In this document: positions 54,101 to 63,800 of the stretch, piece after piece
Layout of the letters: every line of letters starts with the position of its first letter
Numbering within the stretch: position 1 is the stretch's first letter
Assembly: GCA_013400975.1 (NCBI GenBank)
Contig: WBMZ01011776.1
Coordinates: 1 to 64,000 of the forward strand
Direction: 5' to 3'
Source of the DNA: Atrichornis clamosus
Lineage: Eukaryota > Chordata > Aves > Passeriformes > Menuridae
DNA length: 64,000 nt
Notes under the pieces: generated by a model
What the model saw: only the letters and a program-made list of their open reading frames with translations
Told to the model about the DNA's origin: nothing
Database searches by the model: none
Made by a program: the position numbers and the translations under genes

Positions 54101-56704
54101 CTGAGTGTGCAAGAATGTCACATGACTTTCAGGCTGTGCTGGCCCTTAGCTCTTTGTCATCTTTTGGGAAAGCTCAGTGACCTTTGCTGAACAAGATGAC
54201 AGAATCATAGAATAGTCTGGGTTGGAAGGCACCTGTAAAGGTCATCCAGTTCAACACCCTGGACTGAGCAGGGATATCTTCAAGTAGGTAAGGCTGCTCA
54301 GAGCCCTGTTCAACTTGACCTTGGATGCTTCCAGGGATGGGACATCCACCACTTCTCTGGGCAACCTGTGCTGGTATTTTACCACACTCATCATGAAAAA
54401 TGTCTTCCTTATATCTACTCTGAACCCACCCTGTTTTAATTTAAAACTACCGCCCCTTGTCCTGTTGCAAGAGATGAATGTCTAGTTCAGCTCCACTTTT
54501 ACTGTATTTTCATTTTATATTGTTTTTAGTGGTGCCATATGTGTGTAGTTAAGGGAGATCTACATAACATAACCTAATTCTTTGTATTCAGCTTCAGCTT
54601 CTGTATGTTTGCTTACTGGCAGGTGCTAAATGCAGGAATGCAGCTCTTAAGAACTCAGTGCCCAGGTCTGTGAGCTCCCGGCTGCCCTGGGCACCCCCAG
54701 CAACTGCCTGAGGATCAGGAATTGTGAGACTTGCTCAGGATGCTGCCTGTGCTGGGAAGGGCCTTTCCCTTAGCTGGCTCCTGCAGCATCACCTTCACCC
54801 ACCTGTGCCTGGAAAGAGGGGAAGGCCACAGTGACCACTGACAATTATTCATGAGGTTTGAAGAAAGAGGGTGGTTGTTGGAGCAGGTGAAATACTTGGC
54901 TCTCAGAGAGTTCCACTTCTTGGCAGGCAGCTTCTCTTTTTACCCAGAGGGGAACAGACTGGCAAGTTTGCTGCTGCTCCAGTTTCTCTCCTTTTAATTT
55001 CCACTTTCTTCATCTTACTGTTTTCTACAAGGGATTAACTCAGCAGTTCCATTTCGACTAGAAGGAAAGGTTTAATTCATATTATTCAGGGACTCTACAG
55101 GCTGTGTGTTAAACTTTTTGACATCATCCAGCCCTCAAGCTTATTAAAGTGTTTTTTAATTAAAAAAGATTAATGAGAGATTGCCCTTTTTTAGTGGATA
55201 CTTTTAAGATTAAGCCTCTCCAATATTATAATTGGAGTAATATGCACGTGCCCTACCTGAAAGGCAATTACAAACACAGAGAATAGCATGTAGTGTTTGT
55301 TTTATAATCCTAATGTTTCATTAGATGTTTGCTGGTTATGAATTATCTATCAGCTCAAACATAACTGTTAATTCTGATTGCTGCTATTCTTGAATCACTA
55401 CCCTGAATTTGAACAAAACACTGTCCTAGAAAAATAGGAAGGCAGAAAAAGGGACTGCTTCATGGTATCTTTTCAGTACATAAAACAAAGCCTTTTCAAA
55501 TACAGTATAGATTTTAAATACAGTGGTAATTCATTAGCAGAAAGGATAGAAAAGAAGACATGGTTTCTCAGTGTCCTCTCAAACAAGAGATGGTGTAACC
55601 CCTCACATGAGCCTGGCTCAGCCCCTCCTCACTTCCAAGGTGGGCAGAATCAGGCTCCAACAGTTGTTCCTGGAGGATTTTAATGCATCTTTATTGTAGA
55701 CATGATTTATACCTTGGGAAGTCTTGTTTTCAAAGTTGGAAAAGTGGTTCTGCTGTTGATTCAATTAACTGCCTAAGCTGATATTTGAATATGACATGGA
55801 TTCCTTAAGGACTAAAATCTGTGAAGTTCTATTAAAAGCCAATGGATAATGCAGGGTAACTGCAGGAGGCAGGTCTGGCTTTCCAATGTCAAGAGATGTA
55901 AAATTAATAAAAAGAAGACATATTGTGTTGGTTTTCATCAATGGGTCAAATGCAGGATGTTTTAAACAATTTGAGTCTGTACTAATGAGTCTCACATTAT
56001 CAGAACCTAATCAGCAGATTCTGACAAACTACATTTGAACTCTTTCATTGAAAGTTTCTATTTGGCAGAACAAAGTAATTGTTTGTCTCAAGCACAAAAA
56101 TGCTGTTGAGAAGAAAATGAAGCTGGTTTGGAATCTGCAAACGTAGGAATTCTTCTCCTCTGGATTCCATTGTATCTGAATCACCTTACTTTTTACATGG
56201 CTACATAATTTGGATTACAGCGTTTCTGAAGTTGTATAAGGGCAAGAGTTCATGAAAAAAATCCCATGTCAACTTCCTGCCATGTCACACCACTGCTGTC
56301 CATAAGAGGTAATTATGAAAAGGAAGATAATCTGCCAATCACAAGGGGGTTTTATAATCTATGACTTTTTCCATTGATTTTAATATAACAAATATTTGCC
56401 TTTCTAATATAAGGATTTTTTTCCCCCAAGGAATTAATGTTTGATAATAATTGGTGTGGTTTTTTTCTCCTCTCTAGTGTTCATAATGGCTTCTGGGCTT
56501 TTGGTTTACCCTTTTGGTTTCAACTCTGCTACTGTGAAGAGATTCTGTGAGAACTCAGACATCTACTATGCAGGAGACTGCCAGATTGGATGGGGGTACA
56601 TGCTGGCAATTGTTGGGGTCATGTTGTCTGTCTTTTTACCATTCTTTGCAAAATATGCACCAAAAGAGCACATATCTCCAACTCCAATACCTACTATTTT
56701 ATAG
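2..56704 (+). CDS. LHFPL7: LHFPL7 (TMEM211), LHFPL-family tetraspan protein, 5'-partial, three exons
   Basis: Spliced CDS joining 2-121, 10486-10624 and 56478-56704; 161 codons plus TAG are visible. Seen: exon 1 encodes the end of the first extracellular loop (FGLLWRC, a second Cys, then FGDIPSGSW). Exon 2 encodes TM2. Exon 3 encodes TM3 (FIMASGLLVYPFGF), a loop with two Cys (RFCEN, AGDCQIGW) and TM4 (GYMLAIVGVMLSVFLPFF), then a short tail ending PTIL. Known: LHFPL proteins are four-pass membrane proteins of the claudin-like fold. LHFPL5 works with PCDH15/TMC in hair cells and LHFPL4 with GABA-A receptors; LHFPL7 itself has no settled role. Inference: LHFPL7 rather than LHFPL1-6, because the exon 3 loop (CE-S-YY-G-C--GWGYM-AI) and the exon 2 end resemble TMEM211 as I recall it. 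TM1 and the start codon lie upstream of the window, so roughly 45-60 residues are missing against usual family length. It converges with SPATA22. Confidence 0.83.
168..345. repeat. 21-bp minisatellite (degenerate)
   Basis: Tandem copies of a unit like CCCCGGCATCCCCCATCACCT, clearest from 220 to about 345 (five to six copies with scattered substitutions); a diverged copy sits at 168-200. Looser CATCCC-rich echoes continue to about 600. Confidence 0.8.
1979..2021 (+). repeat. 43-bp direct repeat, copy A
   Basis: TGATGGTTATTTGATGGG, one differing base, then TGGAATATAATAAAATA and a similar end to CCTGA. Copy B is at 2941-2983, same orientation, about three mismatches over 43 bases. Confidence 0.8.
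2431..2512. repeat. 23-bp minisatellite, about 3.5 copies
   Basis: Units at 2431, 2454 and 2477 of the form GCACATCTGGGGGGATGCTG + AGA, each differing by a single base near the G run, and a partial fourth at 2500. Confidence 0.9.
2941..2983 (+). repeat. 43-bp direct repeat, copy B
   Basis: Second copy of the 1979-2021 sequence, offset by 962 bases. Flanks do not obviously align further, apart from short CTGAGG/CTTTGC echoes. Confidence 0.8.
5322..5333. repeat. Poly(A) run
   Basis: An uninterrupted A run of about 12-13 bases followed by GGGTGGGG and a T run (5341-5350). No element body upstream is recognisable, so this is a simple repeat rather than a called retroelement tail. Confidence 0.6.
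8601..8710. repeat. Pentanucleotide microsatellite (ATCCC/GTCCC)n with an N
   Basis: Starts as ATCCC repeats and becomes GTCCC repeats, about 22 units in register 5, with a few GTCCT variants. Base 8660 is N, so the array was not fully resolved in the assembly. Confidence 0.95.
10486..10624 (+). CDS. LHFPL7: LHFPL7 middle coding exon (TM2) with GC donor
   Basis: The acceptor is CCTGTGTCCTTTCAG ending at 10485. Reading phase 0 from ACG at 10486 gives 46 codons: a strongly hydrophobic TM2 (AVLCAGGCALLALSSLLAIV) followed by a Cys-containing loop (GGACERRVCTL) and AGYMQTAA. The frame meets a stop (TGA at 10630-10632) if not spliced. Exon 3 needs exactly one carried base. That places the donor at CAG/GCAAGT (GC at 10625-10626); the nearby GT at 10629 would shift the frame. 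Joined product reads QTAA-V-FIMASGLL, which aligns gap-free with the corresponding TMEM211 segment as I remember it. Confidence 0.85.
12775..12809. repeat. Perfect inverted repeat, 14-bp stem, 7-nt loop
   Basis: AGGATTGATTCCTG (12775-12788), loop AACCAAA, then its exact reverse complement CAGGAATCAATCCT (12796-12809). Confidence 0.95.
22791..22808. repeat. T-rich simple repeat
   Basis: Run of T residues following TTTTTTAATT; simple repeat with no element attached that I can identify. Confidence 0.6.
50959..51002. repeat. Perfect inverted repeat, 18-bp stem, 8-nt loop
   Basis: TTTATATGCAATAGGCAT (50959-50976), loop TTAAAATG, then its exact reverse complement (50985-51002). Arms contain ATGCAAT, which resembles C/EBP or POU half-sites. 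Confidence 0.95.
54201..54472 (-). mobile_element. CR1 LINE 3' fragment
   Basis: Begins AGAATCATAGAATAGTCTGG, the reverse complement of the typical CR1 3' terminal ATTCTATGATTCT repeat. It continues through landmarks of the avian CR1 3' region read on the minus strand: GGTTGGAAGGCACCT, TTCCAGGGATGGGACATCCA, TTCTCTGGGCAACCTGTGC, TCTTCCTTATATCTA and CCCCTTGTCCTGTTGC. It is 5'-truncated, as most CR1 copies are, and lacks coding sequence. This is the main evidence for a bird (or other sauropsid) genome. Confidence 0.93.
56478..56704 (+). CDS. LHFPL7: LHFPL7 last coding exon (TM3, loop, TM4, C-terminus)
   Basis: A pyrimidine-rich acceptor (TTTTTTCTCCTCTCTAG) ends at 56477. Two bases, TG, complete a Val codon with the G carried from exon 2; 74 further codons follow to TAG at 56702-56704. 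It encodes TM3, an extracellular loop with paired cysteines and the G-C-IGW-Y pattern typical of LHFPL loop 2, TM4, and a cytoplasmic tail KYAPKEHISPTPIPTIL. The terminal T-I-L fits a class I PDZ-ligand pattern (S/T-x-hydrophobic), which is inference only. No ambiguity in frame; upstream in-frame sequence back to 56441 is intronic. Confidence 0.9.
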
Positions 56705-59700
56705 TATTTTATTACTGTTTAAGAACAGAACATTCCTGTCTACAATAATGGGCAGAAATTATGATAGCACTTCCAGTTAGCTGTATTGCTAAAGAGAGAA
56801 AAGGAGATGGGGAAGAGAAGGTCAGATTGACAAAGACCAAAAGTGCATTGATAGTCTTCCGTAAGCACGAGCAGCAAACACTCTGGAATTCAAGTAAGAT
56901 TAGTCAGCAGCCTTTACACTGCTCTAAACATATAGTGGCATAATGCCTTAGACAAAAAAAAAAATCAGTTTATCCTCAAAACATCTGTCTACCTCCCAGT
57001 TTCTTTTGTGTCTCAAAATTGTAAGTCTTAAAAGCTTCAATTCACTTTTGACATATTATTAAATGTCAAAACTTTTATGAACCCAATAACTTTAAAATCA
57101 ATGATATTTTGTTACAACTATTTTGATTAGTTAAAAAAGCACCTACTAGTAGCCACAGCCTAAAATTAAGATTGATAGCTAAAAAGAATTATATACAAGA
57201 AAAAAGTTTCTTTTTATATATATTAGTAGCACCTGCATATTGTAAGTCATGGGCAATTTTTATTACTGCTCTAATTGCCAAGACTTAGACATCTTCATGA
57301 AGACTTACACAAAATTTAGATTTTTTTTTTTCTGAGAAATCTAACTACTTCCAAAGGCTTCATGATGATTTAATAGTATACCAACACAAAAAAAAAAATT
57401 AAGAATTTGTTTTCAGTATTTCTTAAATTATAATTCTAGATGGACCTTAACAAAATTCTTTGAACTGTCACAACTGTAGATTTTGGGCTCTGTAATTTAA
57501 GGTCAAAAAGAAAAATCTCTGTTTACAAAAATGTCTGTGCCCAATGACCCTTATCTGCAGTGATAATACAAGCCAGGATGAACTAGATTCTAATATTTCC
57601 ATTGCAATTACGAGTCCATTACTGTAAAAAAAAAAAAAAGTGAAGTGAAATGCTACTGGACATGACTAATAAGAATCTGATGCTGTGTCAGAACTAGCAA
57701 ATGGCCATATGTCATTAGTCTGTATGGGAATTTTGTGAGGTCTGATTTCCACAATAGCACTGAATTCATTACTATCAAACATTGAAATAAGTGCACTTGA
57801 TTGCCTTAAGCAAAAGAAACATTGGGTTCTAATCTCACTCCACTGTTATGTTTTTTCATTTAAGATAAAAATTTAATTCTAATTCTATTCTCATCTTTTA
57901 TTTTCTATTATTTATTAAAAAGAAAAATCACATAGATTATATTTAATTCAGAGCTGTACTTCGTTTTGTATTTTGGCACAAACCAGGTGATCAGATTTAT
58001 TATTCTTCACTTAGCTGAGTCCAACTGATTCCTGAATTTTTATTTTTTTTAACAGAAGGTGTACATGAAGGGACAGACAGAGACATGTTGAGGATGTATA
58101 AGAAAATGCAAACAGATAGAACAATCACTGTGTTATTTTAATATACATCAAAGACTTCTGCAGTCTTGTTTACATTCCTCACCCTTCTAAACTTCAATGG
58201 AACGTTGCATTGTTTTCCAAAATTGTCCTGTTGTTACATTCCCATGCACTCTAAAAGCAAATTCTGCACATAAACTTAGCAAGTTCCATTACTAATCTTT
58301 GAAAATACAGATTCCAATGCAGAATTAAGTACACTGAGAAAGAGAGCATGGGTGCTATGTACTTTTGCTCACAGGGACTAAGAAATTAGATCTTCCAAAT
58401 ATTTAACAAACTAGGTTCAAGAAATGCCCTAAGGTAAGAAGAAAAAATTTCAGTCACTTCTGTATATTAATGTGCTTTTCAGTAATGTCTTACAATTTTT
58501 TTAATGAATGGCTGAAATTGATAATTTTCATGTAAGAGTCAGAAAAGTGAGGAATAACAAAAAACATTCAAAAAGAAAATAATCACCACAAAGTAGAGAG
58601 ACAGAGATGCAGGCTTTTCTTTCCTAACCAACCTGTGCCTTTACACTAGAACCATTATACAAGACAGGATCAATGTGGTCAAAAAAAAACCAACCAACCA
58701 TCCAACAACTGGAAAATGTTGAGTAGTGTGTAAAAACTGTATTGCGTAGGGTTTTTTCTGTTTTGTGTAATGTTTACGACTGTTCACTTAATGTTTCACT
58801 AGAAAAAGTGATTTGTTAGTGTAAAGTAGAAACTTTTTTTGCAAAGATCTAAACACTTCCTGAAAGTAAAATTCTTTTAGATTTTTATTAACAGCCATAA
58901 CAAACCTAGTAGACACACGACCTGTTCCTGTCATTACTTATTAACATAATTTTCCCATGTGCAGAACTGGAAGCTCCGATCACTTAACTGGAATCAGTGG
59001 GACTACAACCCTGGGGTGGTGTTGGTAACACATGAAGTTGTTTGCAGGACTGGTCCCAGAGTTCAAGGTTCCTCCTCTTAAATTACTGTTACAGCAGTGT
59101 CTTAAATTTACAGTACTGCTGTACCAAATGCTTTATTTCTAAAATCTCAACTTCTGTTGTGCAAATCATCAACCTCTGCATCCTGTAATATTCTGCACCT
59201 TTTATGAGTTAAACTAATGCTTCCATTTGGAACTTCCTTTAACATTTTATAATATATAGAGGGAATCAAATAGGTGTGCATGACCTCTACAACTGGATAC
59301 ACAAAACTCTACTTGAAACATCCAGGCTCTGAACCCGCTTAACAGTGACGGTGGAGGTGATAATGCAAGTGATTCTTACAGGAGTTAGTAAAGCACATAC
59401 TTTATGTCTCAACTGGAACATTAGGGGGCTGTTGCTAACAATACATGTGCTAACACTGACAGATCACTTTTTTAAAGAAAGACTGTCTGCGCGTTGAAGT
59501 GTGTAAAAGCGTTTTCCTGTTACAATTTACTGGACCAGGTTCAAGTTTTATTCTAAATATATAATTTTTTAAGTGTAACTAAAAGCTGTATTTTCCATTA
59601 ATGTGTTTCTGCGTTGACTAGCTGGCTCCTTTTTAGAATATTAACTGTTTTCTGTATTTGACTTGTTGGATACAATATTTCAATTATTTTAAATGTGAAA

Positions 59701-59745
59701 TTTCCAATTGCCAACACTGTATAATAAAATAATTAAAAAACCCCC
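56705..59745 (+). other. LHFPL7: Probable LHFPL7 3' UTR
   Basis: AT-rich, non-coding stretch of about 3 kb after the LHFPL7 stop, with many ATTTA-type motifs and A runs (for example around 57625 and 58681). The first canonical AATAAA I could find downstream of the stop is at 59723-59728; a variant ATTAAA is at 57914-57919. The assignment as UTR is inferred from the absence of an earlier canonical signal and of any other gene; the exact end is a guess. Confidence 0.5.
59723..59728 (+). terminator. Candidate poly(A) signal of LHFPL7
   Basis: AATAAA inside ATAATAAAATAATT, followed within about 50 bases by T/GT-rich sequence (CTGTTTGC, then TTTTTTGTTTT), which is the usual downstream element. 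A second plus-strand AATAAA at 60232-60237 is an alternative. Confidence 0.5.
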
Positions 59746-60699
59746 ATACTGTTTGCTATTTTCTTGACAACTTTTTTGTTTTACAATTCCCAAGAGATCT
59801 GCTACAAAGCTTTTGAAGTAGGGGAAAAGGAAATAGAAACAGCAGGACTAACCTATGAAAGTTAATGTTTGGAGGCAAAGGCACATAAACATGTACATGG
59901 TCCATCCCTCAGAAAAGATGTTTCTATGGCAAAGGCAAGGAAGCTCTGTGTTCAAATAATTCTTTTCTACTTCCTCTGTGTCCTTGGGAATCTTCCTACA
60001 GCATCAGGGTCTATTGCTATTTTATAAAGGCATTGTACTGATTATTTATTTTTAAAAAAAAACATGAATCAGATAACATATAAATGGGAACCAAATGAAT
60101 ACCTCATAGATACAGCTGCATCCTCTGAAATCTTTATATAGTACCTATTATGTTAATTTCTAGCAAAGCTTTTACACATGTTCTTGTAATCCAGCAAAGG
60201 AAAGGGAACCTGTTATTTGGAACTGAACTGGAATAAAGATTACCTTTTTCCTTTCTATCCAAAAAGAACTTTGTTAGCTATTAAACCATGAACAAATACT
60301 CCTCAAAAGAACTACATAGTCAACGTTTTGAAACAGGTATTGAAGCAATTTCTAAAAATTGAAGATAATGAGAAACAATGGAAATCTGAATTAGTATTGA
60401 TCTTTTTCTAAGACACCTGCACTACTGCAAAACTCTAGCATTTTAATTCAGAATTTCTCCAGTAAAATCTAATCTACTATGTAACAAAGCCCTATTTTTG
60501 CATATTTAACTGGTAAAGCTAGAAAAAGGAATCGTGAAAACAAAACATTGCTGCTAACATTTGTTGGATAAAACAGCACAGTGATATTTTCAATTATTTA
60601 TCCAGATTTTCACTGGTAGTTTTGGTAAATGCTTTAGTATGTCCAGCCTTTATGGGTAACAATTAGTTAAAATTGGGTTTTGGACAACCATTTTGACTT
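59746..60699. other. Tail-to-tail interval between LHFPL7 and SPATA22
   Basis: AT-rich, with no coding frame. It should contain the 3' ends of both transcripts. On the minus strand a variant poly(A) signal ATTAAA (plus-strand 60442-60447) is the nearest to the SPATA22 stop, and a canonical AATAAA (plus-strand 60045-60050) lies further on; either could end SPATA22. If the distal one is used, the two transcripts would end only about 300 bases apart. Confidence 0.4.
60442..60447 (-). terminator. Candidate poly(A) signal of SPATA22
   Basis: ATTAAA on the minus strand, about 255 bases past the SPATA22 stop. A canonical AATAAA is further on at plus-strand 60045-60050. Which one is used cannot be told from sequence. 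Confidence 0.35.
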
Positions 60700-60891
60700 T
60701 TACATTTCATTCACAGTTTTTACATATGCTGTCATCTCAACATCTGCAATTTTAACAAAGTCTTGGAAAGTGTTCTGTTCTTGAGCAGTTGCTGGTCTGA
60801 CAGAGACGCACTTGAAAATGTTCCTTTTTGCATCATAGTTGCCCATGCACCTGTGCACTCGACCTCTAATTAGTCTTGGAAGCTCACGGTC
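60700..60891 (-). CDS. SPATA22: SPATA22 terminal coding exon
   Basis: Minus-strand acceptor ATGCTTTGATGAAG precedes GAC at 60891-60889. Sixty-three codons run to a stop at 60702-60700. The product begins DRELPRLIRGRVHRCMGNYD and ends VKTVNEM. Phase 0 at the start matches the phase 0 end of the preceding exon (FYE-I / D-RELP), reproducing the FYEIDRELP junction of vertebrate SPATA22. This is the most conserved stretch of the gene. Confidence 0.95.
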   Translation of the reverse strand, partial: DRELPRLIRGRVHRCMGNYDAKRNIFKCVSVRPATAQEQNTFQDFVKIADVEMTAYVKTVNEM

Positions 60892-63800
60892 CTTCATCAA
60901 AGCATAATAAACAAATAAAACAATTATATCACCTACCATAAAAGCTTTCTACACAGCTGGTTTCTGAAGACTACATCAAACGACATTTACATCAGCTTTT
61001 TGGCTGTTATCAGCTACTTAAAAGCTAAACTTGAAGTCTCACCCTTTCTGCTGCAACAGAAGTCTGGGGATGCCTACGTAGTGACTACTGCTCTAGTTTG
61101 GAAACAATACAGTATAAACATCCAGTTTGCCTTTTACACAATAAATTTCTGTTTTATCAGAACAACATCTTATTACCTTCATAAAAGGGACTGGGGCTAG
61201 TGGTGTCTGTGTTATGTGTGGACACAGTACTTACAATTTCATAAAACACACAAGGCAGGGTCTCCTTTCCATCTCTCAGAAGAAAGTTCTTTGCCCCATA
61301 TGCTCCAGGTGTGACTGCAGAATCCAGTGTGCCTGCACCATTAAGCAAAAATTAATCATGGTGTAAACAAAAGAGCAATACTAAATATGATACAACACAC
61401 TATGACATTGTTTACTACACAAAAGCACCAAGATATATAAAGTCAGCATCAGCTTTCTGTGAGAACATAGGCAAATCAACTTTACACATTTGCAATCTTG
61501 TCTAAATTATAGTTTTCTGAGATGTCATTACATTAAACCAAAGTGATTAAAAATATACAAAGTTTAGTCATTCCAGCCTTTTGTCATAAACATCAATTAA
61601 AATGCAAAGTGAAACACACTAAAAGTCTATGTCTATATTTAGAAGTACTCCAGACTGGAATCTATTCCTAGGTTAATTATATCAGAAATTTTTGTAAAAC
61701 TGTACCTCTCTATAGGAAGATTCCTATTAAACAGGAAAATTTATTCTAACACATGCTAAAAACCAGAAAAAAAACAGGATAGAAAAACTTAAATGGTGGA
61801 GGATGATTGAATTATTAATTTTGTACCTATTTCAGTCACCTTTGATAGGTGAATGGAAGGAAAATTCAATGGTGTTCATGCCAGTTCTCTGTGGGTTTTT
61901 CAGTTATTGTGCCTACAGTTAATCAAATTCTCTCTTCTTGCTGCCCTACCGTTACTACCAGTTACAACCCAATGTACTATGCTTACCTAAAACTTCAAAT
62001 AACAGTGCAGTTTTATAAGAATATTGACTCCAGTGCCTCACACTTTGAATGACTGCAGACAGGATTCGCAAAGAATTCTTTCTTCCTTTAGTTTTTAATT
62101 GAGACGATGAAGCTTCCTTTCAGAGGAAGACGAAAGCTCAAGTTAGACATGCACACATTTTAATGGACAAATACACATTTATGTATTACGTTACATAGCC
62201 AATATTTACATTAAAATTAAAGCATTGTTCAGAATATACAAACAACTCCCTGCCAGTTTATATGAGCAAGCTGAGGATTGTAGGTTATTACAGTATGAAA
62301 ATCTCAATTCTAAATTTTCAGAAATTTAAGGGTTTACTAAGACAGCTTGGATTCATGAAAACCTCATCTTCCATCAGTTTTCTTTCTTTACTGCTTTCTT
62401 CATTGTGTCTTCCTATTAACACTCCCCACAAGTTTTACCTGACTTCTGTCTTCTGGAACACAATCAAATTGGTTTTCATTCATTTTATTTTGCTGAATAT
62501 TGTAGTGAAACTTATGTGCTGGACTTTGATCCTGCAGACTCCTTGCCACAGTGTTGGGTTTCACTGGCCACTGGCCAGTGTATGATTGTCTTGTTTCTGT
62601 TTTGATGAGCTGAGGTGGATTACGACTGTCAGGGTATTTTTGCTGCTGGACAGTTTTCAAACTATTTGAAAGGTTCTCAAACTTTCGAATAGTTCCACTA
62701 TCAGATCTTGAATCTGCTGTGTTACTTAAAGGAGTGTACTCATTTCTGTTCCTGCAATACATCATCAGACACGGTTCAGTATCACATCTGTTCCAAATAC
62801 TCAGATATGTAATTATAGTATATAAAAGCATTCCATGTATTGTTGTTTTAGCTTTAAATACATCCAAACTCAAAGCACTTGAGTATACACAAAATTTACC
62901 CATATACAGGAGAGTGTTTACACTGTGCATAAATCCACCTGACTCCAACAGGCCTCCAAACCTTGCTAAAATTATTGTCCTGCCCTGTGTAAAAGATCTT
63001 TCCTGACCCAAAATTCATTATTTTTTCATAACTCTAAAATAAAATAAACAAGTTTTCCTCTGAGATTTCTGATATTTCTGAATTCTTTTACCACCATCAC
63101 TGAGAAAATAATTTTACAACATACTCTACTGCTGACATAATTTCTAACACATTTCTTTATAAAGGCAGCTCAAAAATTCCTTTGTTCTCCATTCCACTTT
63201 GTCTTGTTTGAAACATTTGCTCTCTTTTTGCCATTGGAAAGGAACAGGAAGAAGGGAAGAGAGCAAAAGGACAGTTATAACATTGCCAGAAGTTTTCCTG
63301 CAAGTTCTAGGCATCTGAATCTGCCAGCTTTTCCTCAATTTATAAAAACGTTAAGAGTTCACAGTTATATTCAGTCTTGATTAAAAGTTTTTATATAAAA
63401 CAAGATGACAGAAACTTATTCGAGTCTATTGATAAATGTGATTTGGAAGTGGGCAAAACTTCAACAAATTACCAGCAAAATTCAATCAACTTTCATGGTA
63501 AGACTGAATTTTAGGCCTGATAAAAAGGTTAGATATTAAGTCTAATTAATAGGCCTCATTAGGTACACTGGAAAGGTATGTCATTGCAGTGGGGTTTGGC
63601 TCATAAGAACAACATAATTATTTAGCACTACAGTGATGATCTGAGAATTAAAAGAGTTTCTCTGAATGCTACAGGAATATGGGAAAATGTAAGATGTATT
63701 TTCACATAAGAACAAAAAGGAAGGATAACAGACATTAAAGACTCCACCAACCTGCAGGCAGCCAAGTTTTTTCCAGCATTTGCTAAATTAAACTTTGATG

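Larger units (their letters stand above)
10625..56477 (+). other. LHFPL7 intron between TM2 and TM3 exons (about 46 kb)
   Basis: Donor GCAAGT, acceptor CTCCTCTCTAG. I saw no coding exon of any gene inside it. Contents seen: a perfect hairpin at 12775-12809; ordinary unique sequence 12810-21430; an ATTA-rich block 21430-21850; a T-rich run near 22791-22808; unique sequence with only chance open frames 22810-35480; ATTA-rich blocks near 35480-35720, 39400-39720 and 46430-47110; a GC-rich patch 45121-45330; a perfect hairpin at 50959-51002; and a CR1 fragment at 54201-54472. The rest shows nothing I can name. Confidence 0.8.

Noticed and set aside
56441..56477. Methionine at 56441 as a start codon for a separate small protein
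   Set aside because: The segment before 56478 is a polypyrimidine tract and acceptor; the protein from 56478 on is the C-terminal half of an LHFPL protein.
10486..56704. Identity as LHFPL1, 2, 3, 4, 5 or 6
   Set aside because: Those families have different loop-2 sequences (for example YPLGWDS or FPDGWD before the loop) and longer or different tails; YPFGFNS plus CE-S-YY-G-C--GWGYM fits TMEM211/LHFPL7 better.
62262..63006. Plus-strand open frames opposite SPATA22 exons
   Set aside because: They are antisense shadows of the coding exon 62439-62751 and its intron, with no motif of their own.
63144..63338. 64-codon minus-strand frame between two SPATA22 exons
   Set aside because: No similarity to SPATA22, and joining it is not needed because flanking exons already match in phase.
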